NCBI GenBank assembly: GCA_035298385.1
Contig: DATGYC010000237.1
Span: forward strand, 1 to 11,409
From: DATGYC01 sp035298385
Lineage (GTDB): Bacteria > Bacillota > Sulfobacillia > Symbiobacteriales > Symbiobacteriaceae
Length of the DNA stretch: 11,409 bases
Reading direction: 5' to 3'
Position 1 is the first letter of the stretch. Each line of letters begins with the position of its first letter. Positions 5,578 to 11,409 of the stretch are shown in pieces. The notes beneath the pieces are model-generated. The model did no database searches, was not told where the DNA came from, and worked only from the letters and a program-made list of their open reading frames with translations. Made by a program: the position numbers and the translations under genes.

Positions 5578-6036
5578 TCATTCCCAGTCAGTCGACTCCC
5601 GCTTCAATTCCGTTGCCTTCTGCTTGATCGCCTGGGCATCCAGATAGCCCTGCAAGATCACCTGGGCAGCCACCTTATCGATCACCTTCGCCCGCTTCGC
5701 CCGGGAGACGTCGGCCTCCAACAGGGTCTTGGTCGCTGCGACCGTCGTCAGTCGCTCGTCCCAGGTCTCGACGGGCAGACCGGTCGCCTGCTCGAGTTCT
5801 GTAATGAAGGCGCGGGTGAACTCCGCACGCGGGCCATAGGTGCCGTTCATGTTGCGCGGCATCCCCACCACCCAGCGTCCTACGTTCCACTGCTTCGCGA
5901 TCTCTTGAAGCCGAGCGAGGTCCAGCTGCAGATTCTTGCGCCGGATCACCTCGAGCCCCTGGGCCATCCAGCCCAACTCATCAGCGATGGCAACGCCGAT
6001 CGTCTTATCGCCTACATCAAGGCCTGCGGCCCGCAC
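5578..6036 (-). CDS. ruvX: RuvX / YqgF pre-16S rRNA nuclease
   Basis: 152 residues with an RNase H-like fold of the YqgF family, involved in 5' maturation of 16S rRNA. Family motifs are present: GLDVGDKTIGVAIAD (5-19, with Asp7), VVGMPRNMNGTYGPRA (56-71), WDERLTT (92-98, Glu94), and IDKVAAQVILQGYLD (119-133, Asp120). The length is normal. The start is GTG at 6036 with AAGGAG about 8 nt upstream. It stands upstream of yrzB and mltG in the usual Firmicutes order, but is cut off from ireB by two intervening genes. Confidence 0.95.
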   Translation of the reverse strand: MRAAGLDVGDKTIGVAIADELGWMAQGLEVIRRKNLQLDLARLQEIAKQWNVGRWVVGMPRNMNGTYGPRAEFTRAFITELEQATGLPVETWDERLTTVAATKTLLEADVSRAKRAKVIDKVAAQVILQGYLDAQAIKQKATELKRESTDWE

Positions 6037-6082
6037 GAAACCACTCCTTCAGGCTCTAGCATGCCCCGATAATTCCTTCCGG

Positions 6083-6111
6083 AGTCTACCAGACCCTGGG
6101 CCTGTTGTCCA
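6083..6111 (-). promoter_or_regulatory. Candidate ruvX promoter
   Basis: The minus strand has TGGACA (6111-6106), a 17-bp spacer and TAGACT (6088-6083). The predicted start near 6076 gives a 40-nt leader for ruvX. The -10 is weak but spacing and position are good, and a local promoter is expected because the next gene upstream is on the other strand. Confidence 0.4.
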
Positions 6112-6124
6112 TACATAATCCGGC

Positions 6125-6136
6125 CCGCCCGGGCGG
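6125..6136. promoter_or_regulatory. 12-bp perfect palindrome upstream of the CBS gene
   Basis: CCGCCCGGGCGG lies 27 bp before the CBS start and between the divergent ruvX and CBS genes. It may be an operator; a GC-rich palindrome of this length could also arise by chance in GC-rich DNA. Confidence 0.25.
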
Positions 6137-6162
6137 AGGCTATTCGTGGAGGTGCGTTAGGC

Positions 6163-6600
6163 GTGAAACTGGGCCAGATCATGACTCGGACAGTGGAGAC
6201 CTGTTGCCCTACCGACTCGATCGCGACGGCTGCACAGAAGATGAAGGCGCATGACTGCGGCGCCCTACCGGTCGTCGATGAAGGCCAGCGCGTGGTTGGC
6301 GTCGTGACCGATCGGGACCTGATCGTCCGGGGCGTCGCGGCCGGGACGAGTTCGAGCGACCTGACGGTGGCGGACTGCATGACCAACCAGGTCATCTCAG
6401 CCACGCCGGAGATGGACGCACACAAGGCCGCGGACTTGATGGCCAACCATCAGATCCGCCGTCTGGTCGTCCTTGATGGGGACCGGTTGGCGGGTATGGT
6501 GGCTCTGGGCGACATGGCCTTGCAGCAGATCCATGTGGATGAGGCGGGCGGTGCGCTCTCGGGGATCTCTGAGCATTCGCACCCAGAAGGGCAGTCGTAG
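6163..6600 (+). CDS. Two-CBS-domain protein
   Basis: 145 residues made almost entirely of a Bateman module: CBS1 at about 5-58 (IMTRTVETCCPTDSIATAA ... GVVTDRDLIVRGVAAG) and CBS2 at about 72-125 (CMTNQVISATPEMDAHKAA ... RLAGMVALGDMALQ). Such stand-alone proteins bind adenine nucleotides and act as energy or stress sensors; the partner here is unknown. A short tail (SEHSHPEGQS) follows. The start is GTG at 6163 with GGAGGT 9 nt upstream. It is on the opposite strand to its neighbours, inside what is usually a continuous ireB-ruvX cluster, and has its own terminator, suggesting insertion as a single-gene unit. Confidence 0.93.
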   Translation: MKLGQIMTRTVETCCPTDSIATAAQKMKAHDCGALPVVDEGQRVVGVVTDRDLIVRGVAAGTSSSDLTVADCMTNQVISATPEMDAHKAADLMANHQIRRLVVLDGDRLAGMVALGDMALQQIHVDEAGGALSGISEHSHPEGQS

Positions 6601-6630
6601 AGGGTGGGGGCGATTCGCCCCCACCCTTTT
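6601..6630 (+). terminator. Intrinsic terminator of the CBS gene
   Basis: AGGGTGGGGGCG (6601-6612) pairs perfectly with 6616-6627, followed by TTTT, starting right after the stop codon. Confidence 0.9.
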
Positions 6631-6642
6631 GCTGTCCACCCT

Positions 6643-6921
6643 TTAGCGGAGATGTAGGTGTTCGAGTTGGATCGGCTCACCAAGACCCGGATTCTCCCGG
6701 TCAGACCAGGCTACCCAGGCCTGTCGGGTCGAGCGATTGAAGCGGACCACACGCCCGATTCGCCCGTGACCATCTGTCACGTGAGGCATCTGCCCATCTG
6801 CGAGGAGCTCCTCAACGGCCGAGAGCAGCCTTCCTCCTCTGCGTTCCGTCGGCAGCGGCATCAGCCGAGTTGTCTGGGTGGTTGGCGGACTCGCCGGGAC
6901 CTGGGAGTGTTGACTGCTCAT
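6643..6921 (-). CDS. Small unrecognised protein, possible SH3/Tudor-like fold
   Basis: 92 residues. I do not recognise a family. The N-terminal 30 residues are Ser/Pro/Thr-rich and probably disordered. A short helix follows (LLSAVEELLADG, 32-43), then a compact stretch (HVTDGHGRIGRVVRFNR and QAWVAWSD) whose alternating hydrophobic strands and Gly turns recall small SH3-, KOW- or Tudor-like beta barrels. Codon use (G/C at third positions) matches its neighbours, supporting a real gene. GAGGGG lies about 11 nt before the ATG. It converges on the CBS gene, with the CBS terminator between them, and is preceded by an AT-rich stretch that may hold its promoter. Confidence 0.65.
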   Translation of the reverse strand: MSSQHSQVPASPPTTQTTRLMPLPTERRGGRLLSAVEELLADGQMPHVTDGHGRIGRVVRFNRSTRQAWVAWSDRENPGLGEPIQLEHLHLR

Positions 6922-6949
6922 CAGTTCTCGCCCCTCTCATGTGCTGGTG

Positions 6950-7080
6950 GGGTGAGTATATTCGTCTCTTTCTAACGATTTCCTTTCAGTTTTGGCCACC
7001 GAACGCCATCATAGATTTTTATCGATACGTTCGGATTAATAGAGAACTTCGACCGACGCTTTCTGTAGCGTAGGAAGATA
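6950..7080. other. AT-rich intergenic stretch upstream of the 92-aa gene
   Basis: This is the most AT-rich segment of the window (for example GAGTATATTCG, ATAGATTTTTATCGATACG, GATTAATAGAG). It contains -10-like TATACT and TATGAT on the minus strand but no well-spaced -35. A 7-bp inverted repeat CCGAACG (6999-7005) / CGTTCGG (7028-7034) lies in its middle. It is a likely promoter and operator region for the 92-aa gene; no coding sequence is evident. Confidence 0.35.
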
Positions 7081-7085
7081 GAAAG

Positions 7086-7107
7086 GGAGCGGGCTTACGC
7101 CCGCTCC
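7086..7107 (-). terminator. Terminator at the end of ireB
   Basis: The minus strand has GGAGCGGGC-GTAA-GCCCGCTCC, a 9-bp stem whose loop holds the ireB stop codon, followed by CTTTCTATCTTCC. The tail is T-rich but broken, so it probably ends the alaS-GNAT-ireB transcript with moderate efficiency. Confidence 0.65.
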
Positions 7108-7358
7108 TCGCTCTCTACGTACTTCTTGACCAACTCTTCGAGGAGCTGGTCCCGCTCTAGGCGGCGGATCAGATTCCGCGCTCCCTGGTGGGAGGTAATG
7201 TAGGTCGGGTCGCCCGAAAGCAGGTACCCGACGATCTGATCCACCGGGCTGTACCCCTTCTCCTTTAGGGCGGCGAAGACCTTACGGAGCACCTCACCGG
7301 GGTTCTGCTCCTCCGGCTGGTTCTTGTAGAATACAGTCCGATCGCTCATCTCCGTCAT
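7095..7358 (-). CDS. ireB: IreB family regulatory phosphoprotein (DUF965, UPF0297)
   Basis: 87 residues. The core LKEKGYSPVDQIVGYLLSGD (31-50) plus PTYITSHQGARNLIRRLERD (51-70) is diagnostic of the DUF965 family (B. subtilis YrzL, Enterococcus IreB). IreB of Enterococcus is a small dimer phosphorylated by the PASTA kinase IreK and affects cephalosporin resistance. The N-terminus is MTEMSDRTVFYKNQ; Thr2 and Thr8 are candidate phospho-sites by analogy only. I chose ATG 7358 because AAGGAGG lies 8 nt upstream. The GNAT frame overlaps its first 65 nt. Confidence 0.93.
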   Translation of the reverse strand: MTEMSDRTVFYKNQPEEQNPGEVLRKVFAALKEKGYSPVDQIVGYLLSGDPTYITSHQGARNLIRRLERDQLLEELVKKYVESEERA

Positions 7359-7980
7359 GGGAGTCCCCTCCTTCCGAAGCTGACCAAGTCTCTTCCTGCC
7401 TATTCTCTCCAAACGAGGCGGTTTCCTTCCCTGATCGGGCTGCCTCTGTCAGGTGAAACTCAAACCGGCGGATGCCCATAACCAGGATGTCGTGGAATTC
7501 GCCATCCCGGTAGAGGGCGCCCCGGCGCAGCCCCTCCGTCCGGAAGCCCACCTTCTCATAGGAACGAATCGCCCGCTTGTTAAAGCCGAAGACGTGCAAC
7601 TCGATCCGCTCGAGTGATAGCTCATCGAAGCCAAAGCGCAGGCAGAGCCGTAGCGCCTCCGTCCCCAACCCCCGTCCCCAACGGCTGCGCTCACCCAGGA
7701 AGATCGTCAGCATGGCGTTCCGGTTGATCCGCGAGACTCGCCAGAGCCGGACGCAACCGATCAGGGCGCCCGTCTGGTCCACGATTGCGAAGTCGGGCCG
7801 GTTCTGCAGTTGCTGCGACCAGATCAGGATGCTGAGCCAAAGTGGCGTGGGTAGGTTGCCGACCTCTTCGAAGAGGAGCCGGGCGACCTCGGGTCGGGAG
7901 ACCATCTTGAGCAGGGGCTTAGCGTCCGCCGGCCGAAGCCGCCGAAGCCCAACCCGCTGACCCCAGAGCACGTCTGGCAT
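7294..7980 (-). CDS. GNAT family N-acetyltransferase (RimJ/RimL type)
   Basis: 228 residues. The acetyl-CoA binding motif is at WGRGLGTEALRLCLRFGF (101-118), preceded by the strand AMLTIFLGERSR and followed by LERIELHVFGFNKRAIRSYEKVGF (123-146), YRDGEFHDILVMGI (157-170): the Acetyltransf_3 pattern of enzymes that acetylate protein N-termini, amino acids or small amines. The substrate cannot be told from sequence. The fold is complete by about residue 178; the last 50 residues are hydrophilic and run over the ireB SD, start codon and first 65 nt. GAGGGGGG lies about 8 nt before the ATG at 7980. It follows alaS on the same strand after 320 nt that hold repeat copy A. Confidence 0.9.
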   Translation of the reverse strand: MPDVLWGQRVGLRRLRPADAKPLLKMVSRPEVARLLFEEVGNLPTPLWLSILIWSQQLQNRPDFAIVDQTGALIGCVRLWRVSRINRNAMLTIFLGERSRWGRGLGTEALRLCLRFGFDELSLERIELHVFGFNKRAIRSYEKVGFRTEGLRRGALYRDGEFHDILVMGIRRFEFHLTEAARSGKETASFGENRQEETWSASEGGDSHDGDERSDCILQEPAGGAEPR

Positions 7981-8062
7981 CGGGCGCCCCCCCTCTCGAA
8001 ACTGGTCTGCACCACTTGGACGGTGGGGAGAGGGATCTGGTTACGCCTGTTTGGGGTGGGAG

Positions 8063-8290
8063 TGGGGCACTGGGTGGGAAAGTTCTCTTTTGTGGAGACT
8101 ATGGGGATTGGGACAGGATGATCTGTTATGGAGGATGAGCTTTTTGCGCACATAGGGGCGCCCATCCAGGAAGTGGACTCCCTCACCAGATGAGATGCCG
8201 CTCCACATCAATAATCCCCATCCACCGCCCCACACCAGGTCATCCCCTTAATCCCCATAATCCCTAAAATAAAGGAACTACTACACCCCA
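8063..8290 (-). repeat. Long hairpin repeat, copy A (alaS-GNAT gap)
   Basis: This fills most of the 320-nt gap between alaS and the GNAT gene. The left arm (8081-8135) and right arm (8226-8279) are imperfect inverted repeats; read outward to inward each has AGTTC, then GGGA(T/C)TATGGGGATT (left GAGACTATGGGGATT), then GAT(C/G)A... TGG. The 90-nt centre includes GGGGCGCCC. It matches copy B in order and orientation, both reading TGGGGTGTAG at the minus-strand 5' end and GCTCATCC plus CCAATCCCCATA (A) or CTAATCCCCATA (B) towards the 3' end. Its 3' border lies about 80 nt before the GNAT ATG. No open frame with homology is seen. Borders are approximate. Confidence 0.75.
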
Positions 8291-8300
8291 CCGACCTCAA

Positions 8301-10928
8301 CTACCCGAGCTGCGCCTCCACCAGACCGCGCACCGCACCAATCGCCTCGCCTAGCATCTCCGGCTGCTTGCCGCCCGCCGTCGCCAGGTCGGGCCGACCG
8401 CCGCCGCCGCCGCCACAGATACCCGCCAGCGTCTTGACGATGTTACCAGCGTGGAGCCTCTTCCCCGCCAGGTCCTTCGTCACGGCCGCCACCAGGTTCA
8501 CCTTATCCGGCCCCGCCACGGCGCCCAGCACGACCGCGCCGGAGCCGATCTTATCGCGCAGGGAGTCGGTCATGTTCCGCAGGTCATCCATCGAGGTGAC
8601 GGAGACGACGGCTGCGATCACCTTCACCCCACCGATCTCGATCGCCTTCTCCACCAGCGACGCCGCCTCAGACTGGGCGGCCTTCGCCTGGAGCCGGCCG
8701 AGCTCCTTCTCCAGCTCCCTCACCTTCGCCTGCAGGTCCTCGATCAGACCGACCTGCTTCGCCTCCTGCTCGGTGAAGTAGCGCAGAGCCTGACGGCCCG
8801 TCACGCACTCAATGCGGCGGATGCCACCACCGATGCCGGACTCGGCGACGATCTTGAAGCAGCCGATCTCGGCCACATTGCGGACATGGGTGCCACCGCA
8901 GAGCTCACGGGACCAGCCGTCGCCGACGGAGACCATGCGGACCACATCGCCGTACTTCTCACCGAAGAGGGCCATGGCGCCCATCGCCTTCGCCTCGTCG
9001 ATCGGCATCTGCGCCCAGGTGACCGGCTCCGCAAGGTCGATCTCCTGGTTGACCAGCTGCTCGACCAGGGCGATCTCCTCGCTCGTCAGCGGGCCGGTGT
9101 GGCTGAAGTCGAAGCGGAGGCGGTCCGGCGCGACCAGCGAGCCGGCCTGGTGGACATGCTCGCCCACGACCGAGCGGAGCGCCTTGTGCAGCAGGTGGGT
9201 GCCGGTGTGGTTCTTCTCGGTGGCAATGCGCAGGGTGCGATCGACCTGAGCCTTGACGACCTGGTCCGCCTCAAGGAAGCCCTTCTCGACGTGGCCGATG
9301 TGCAGGAAGTGGCCGGAGGGGAGCTTCTTGCAGTCCTGGATCTTGACGATCAGGCCCGCCGCCGTCAGCGTACCCTGGTCACCAACCTGGCCGCCACCCT
9401 CGGCGTAGAAGGGGGTCTCATCGAGGAGTAGGATCACCGAGGAGCCCTCGCCAGCACCGGAGGGATCGCCATTCTCATCAGCGACGAGCAGGACTTTGGC
9501 GTCCGCGGCCAGCCGGTCGTAGCCGTAGAACTTGGTGGCCGGGAGATCCTGCGCCAGCTTCGCAAGCTTCGTGACCGACTCCTGAACGTAGGAGACGTCA
9601 CGGGCAGCCCGGGCGCGCTCCTTCTGCTCCTGCATCGCCTGCTGGTAGCCCGACTCATCAACCCCAAGGCCGTTCTCGCGGGCGACGTCACGGACGATAT
9701 CCAGCGGGAAGCCGTAGGTGTCGTAGAGGACGAAGGCCTCCGGCCCAGAGACGATCGAGAGGCCGCTCGCCTTCAGGTCGGCCATCACATCCTCCAGCCG
9801 CTTCATGCCGCCCTCGAGGGTGCGGAAGAAGCGCTCCTCTTCCCGCTTGATCTCGGCCTGGATCTCGCTCTGCTTCATGGCGATCTCCGGGTAGGCGGCA
9901 GACATGGCGCTCGCCACCGCGGGCACGACGTTATAAAGGAAGGGTTCGGTCAGGCCGAGGGCACGACCAAAGCGAACCGCCCGACGGAGGATGCGGCGCA
10001 TGACATAGCCACGGCCCTCGTTCGAGAAGCGGACGCCATCGCTGATCAGGAAGGTGCAGCAGCGGATATGGTCCGCGACGACCCTGAAGGGAATAGCGTT
10101 GGGGCCAGCGTCATACGTCTTGCCGGAGAGCTCAGCGATGCGGGCGAAGATCGGCTGCCAGGAGTCGATCTCCCAGTTGGAGTAGACGCCCTGCATGACC
10201 GTCGCCATACGCTCGAGGCCCATACCCGTGTCGACGCCGGTCCGCTCCAGCGGGAGCAGCCCCTCCGGGGTCTGGTTGAACTGCATGAAGACGTTGTTCC
10301 AGAACTCACGCCAGCGGTCGCAGCCGCAGGTGGCGATGGAGCAGCCGTCGGGGTGGTCGCAGGAGTGCTCGGCGCCCATATCCCAGAAGATCTCGGAGCA
10401 GGGACCGCAGGGACCGGTCTCGCCCATGCGCCAGAAGTTATCCTTCTCGCCGAGGCGGATGATCCGGTCCGCGGCGACGCCGACCTGCTTGTGCCAGATC
10501 TCAAAGGCCTCGTCGTCATCCTTGAAGATGGTGACCCAGATGCGGTCGATCGGCAGGCCGAACCACTGGGGCGAGGTGATCAGCTCCCAGGCGAACTGGA
10601 GGGCGTCTGCCTTGAAGTAGTCGCCGAAGCTGAAGTTGCCTAGCATCTCAAAGAAGGTATGATGGCGAGCGGTCATGCCGACCTCATCGAGGTCATTATG
10701 CTTGCCGCCGGCCCGGACGCACTTCTGGGCGGTAGTGGCCCGGACGTAGTCGCGCTTCTCCATGCCGAGGAAGGTGTCCTTGAACTGGTTCATGCCGGCG
10801 TTGGTGAAGAGGAGGGTCGGGTCACCGTGGGGGACCAGGCTGGAGGAGGCGACGTGGGTGTGGCCCTTGGACTTGAAGAAGTCGGTGAACATGTTGCGGA
10901 TCTTGTTGGCTGTCATCTGCTTGGGCAT
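8301..10928 (-). CDS. alaS: Alanine-tRNA ligase
   Basis: 875 residues, full length. AlaS charges tRNA-Ala and hydrolyses mischarged Ser/Gly-tRNA-Ala in the cytoplasm. The class II catalytic domain (1-460) includes FTNAGMNQFKDTFLG, GMTARHHTFFEMLGNFSFGD (84-103), GPCGPCSEI and the motif 3 region TGMGLERMATV. The editing domain (about 550-710) has the four metal ligands: His574 and His578 (NHTGTH), Cys677 and His681 (CGGTH). A coiled coil (about 725-760) leads to the DHHA1 C-terminal domain ending in GRPDLATAGGKQPE. The ATG at 10928 has AGGAGG 9 nt upstream. Expression is probably controlled by the upstream T-box; repeat copy B sits between the T-box and the SD. Confidence 0.98.
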   Translation of the reverse strand: MPKQMTANKIRNMFTDFFKSKGHTHVASSSLVPHGDPTLLFTNAGMNQFKDTFLGMEKRDYVRATTAQKCVRAGGKHNDLDEVGMTARHHTFFEMLGNFSFGDYFKADALQFAWELITSPQWFGLPIDRIWVTIFKDDDEAFEIWHKQVGVAADRIIRLGEKDNFWRMGETGPCGPCSEIFWDMGAEHSCDHPDGCSIATCGCDRWREFWNNVFMQFNQTPEGLLPLERTGVDTGMGLERMATVMQGVYSNWEIDSWQPIFARIAELSGKTYDAGPNAIPFRVVADHIRCCTFLISDGVRFSNEGRGYVMRRILRRAVRFGRALGLTEPFLYNVVPAVASAMSAAYPEIAMKQSEIQAEIKREEERFFRTLEGGMKRLEDVMADLKASGLSIVSGPEAFVLYDTYGFPLDIVRDVARENGLGVDESGYQQAMQEQKERARAARDVSYVQESVTKLAKLAQDLPATKFYGYDRLAADAKVLLVADENGDPSGAGEGSSVILLLDETPFYAEGGGQVGDQGTLTAAGLIVKIQDCKKLPSGHFLHIGHVEKGFLEADQVVKAQVDRTLRIATEKNHTGTHLLHKALRSVVGEHVHQAGSLVAPDRLRFDFSHTGPLTSEEIALVEQLVNQEIDLAEPVTWAQMPIDEAKAMGAMALFGEKYGDVVRMVSVGDGWSRELCGGTHVRNVAEIGCFKIVAESGIGGGIRRIECVTGRQALRYFTEQEAKQVGLIEDLQAKVRELEKELGRLQAKAAQSEAASLVEKAIEIGGVKVIAAVVSVTSMDDLRNMTDSLRDKIGSGAVVLGAVAGPDKVNLVAAVTKDLAGKRLHAGNIVKTLAGICGGGGGGRPDLATAGGKQPEMLGEAIGAVRGLVEAQLG

Positions 10929-10975
10929 GGGGGTTGGCCTCCTGCTTGGGGTAGGGGTCGGGGTTGAGGTTGAGG

Positions 10976-11170
10976 GTGGGGCGCCGGGCGTAATAGTTCT
11001 TTTCTTTTTGGGATTATGGGGATTAGGGGATTACCTGGTATGGGGGATGAGCGTTGGACCCTTCTTTTTGGAGGCGCCCCTGCGATAACGAGGCCCCCCC
11101 TAGCCCCCCATACCAAGTAATCCTGCCCCAATCCCCCCAATCCCCAAAAACAAAAAACTCCTACACCCCA
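10976..11170 (-). repeat. Long hairpin repeat, copy B (alaS leader)
   Basis: This lies between the T-box terminator and the alaS SD. The left arm (10994-11046) and right arm (11104-11160) pair as an imperfect hairpin; the inner 16 positions (11031-11046 with 11105-11120) match except one. Outer parts carry GGGATTATGGGGATTAGGGG on the plus strand and GGGGATTGGGGGGATTGGGG on the minus strand. The centre includes GAGGCGCCCC. The same segments occur in the same order and orientation in copy A. It starts about 25 nt after the T-box U tract and ends about 48 nt before the alaS ATG. Borders are by eye. Confidence 0.75.
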
Positions 11171-11189
11171 CAATCCCGACTCCATCACA

Positions 11190-11409
11190 AAATCAAAAAG
11201 CCCCTGACACACAGAACGTGCGTCAGGGGCGAGAATCCACTCGCGGTACCACCCTGATTGAGGCCAAACGCTGACCTCATCTCATACCATTGGTAACGGC
11301 TAGGTGGGCCGTCCCCCTCGTCAGGGGCCCCTCTCCGGGTGGCATGGCGAGTGGCGTTAGCGCAGGTGCCCTTTCAGCCGAGGGGCGCCCTCTCTTTGCG
11401 CGAACCAGT
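11190..11409 (-). promoter_or_regulatory. T-box riboswitch leader of alaS (5' end outside window)
   Basis: The minus strand contains the conserved T-box core AGGGTGGTACCGCG (11255-11242), preceded by a Stem III-like hairpin TGAGG ... CCTCA (11280-11259) and followed by CTCGCCCCTGAC, which can pair either with the T-box (antiterminator) or with the downstream terminator arm. Further upstream GCGCA ... TGCGC closes a distal Stem I-like domain with GAGAGGGC and CTGAAAGGGCACC. GCC triplets just 3' of this (TAACGCCAC at about 11359-11351) would suit an alanine specifier, but the 5' half of Stem I is cut off so the specifier is not proven. Uncharged tRNA-Ala should stabilise the antiterminator and switch alaS on. 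Confidence 0.92.
11195..11230 (-). terminator. Regulated terminator of the alaS T-box
   Basis: On the minus strand GCCCCTGACGCAC pairs with GTGTGTCAGGGGC (stem 11230-11200, one internal mismatch), followed by TTTTTGATTTTG. Its 5' arm overlaps the antiterminator partner sequence, as expected of a transcription-attenuation T-box. Confidence 0.92.

Noticed and set aside
6658..6975. 105-codon plus-strand open frame
   Set aside because: Antisense to the better-supported 92-aa minus-strand gene and crosses its upstream AT-rich region; no SD before its start.
7824..8235. Short minus-strand open frames within repeat copy A and the GNAT start
   Set aside because: Low-complexity Pro/Ser/Arg sequence produced by the C-rich repeat; no SD-supported start or family similarity.
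8451..9431. 326-codon plus-strand open frame opposite alaS
   Set aside because: It is antisense to the well-conserved alaS frame and its Asp/Leu/Arg/His-heavy composition is what GC-rich codons give on the opposite strand; no SD or homology visible.
8063..11170. alaS as cargo of a composite transposon bounded by the two repeats
   Set aside because: The alaS T-box lies outside the right-hand repeat, the repeats are in direct orientation with diverged centres, and no transposase is present; independent insertion or duplication of a leader element fits better.
10913..11212. Open frame of 99 codons across repeat copy B
   Set aside because: Gly/Trp/Phe-rich then Pro-rich output of the hairpin arms; it lies between the T-box terminator and alaS and is not conserved in copy A.

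Overview
This window looks like chromosomal DNA from a high-GC member of the Bacillota (Firmicutes). The reasons are a tRNA-sensing T-box leader in front of alaS, the IreB / RuvX / DUF1292 / MltG neighbourhood that normally follows alaS in Firmicutes, SD-rich start sites, and a G/C-heavy third codon position. I cannot name a genus from sequence alone. No prophage, CRISPR array, transposase or plasmid gene is visible. Almost everything is on the minus strand; the two plus-strand genes (a subtilisin-like protease and a two-CBS protein) each end in a strong intrinsic terminator.

Layout, left to right. 1-135: N-terminus of an M3-type oligoendopeptidase (minus, cut by the window edge). 306-1361: S8 serine protease (plus) with its terminator. 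1451-1642: a promoter, an elongator tRNA-Met(CAU) and a very short SRP RNA (ffs) placed directly against the tRNA CCA end (minus). 1732-3944: a two-gene envelope unit (minus), made of a secreted DUF2680-like protein followed by a class B penicillin-binding protein. 4102-6036: mltG, yrzB (DUF1292) and ruvX (minus), with a strong promoter before yrzB and an intrinsic terminator between yrzB and mltG. 6163-6600: CBS-domain protein (plus). 6643-6921: small unrecognised protein (minus). 7095-7980: ireB and a RimJ/RimL-type GNAT acetyltransferase whose reading frame runs 65 nt into ireB. 8301-10928: alaS. 11190-11409: T-box leader of alaS, 5' end outside the window.

How the genes fit together. Minus-strand transcription runs T-box, alaS, GNAT, ireB, then after the CBS and small-protein insertion ruvX, yrzB, mltG. 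The T-box would couple alaS expression to uncharged tRNA-Ala. MltG, the PBP and the DUF2680-like protein act at the envelope; RuvX, tRNA-Met, SRP RNA and AlaS serve translation and protein targeting.

The most unusual structure is a pair of related ~200-nt elements, one on each side of alaS (8063-8290 and 10976-11170). They lie in the same orientation, each folds on itself into a long imperfect hairpin, and each carries runs of G separated by ATT/ATTA on both strands. Both sit a short distance upstream of a start codon (alaS and the GNAT gene). They are either a small palindromic mobile repeat family or a repeated leader RNA. The second notable feature is the seamless tRNA-Met / SRP RNA transcript.
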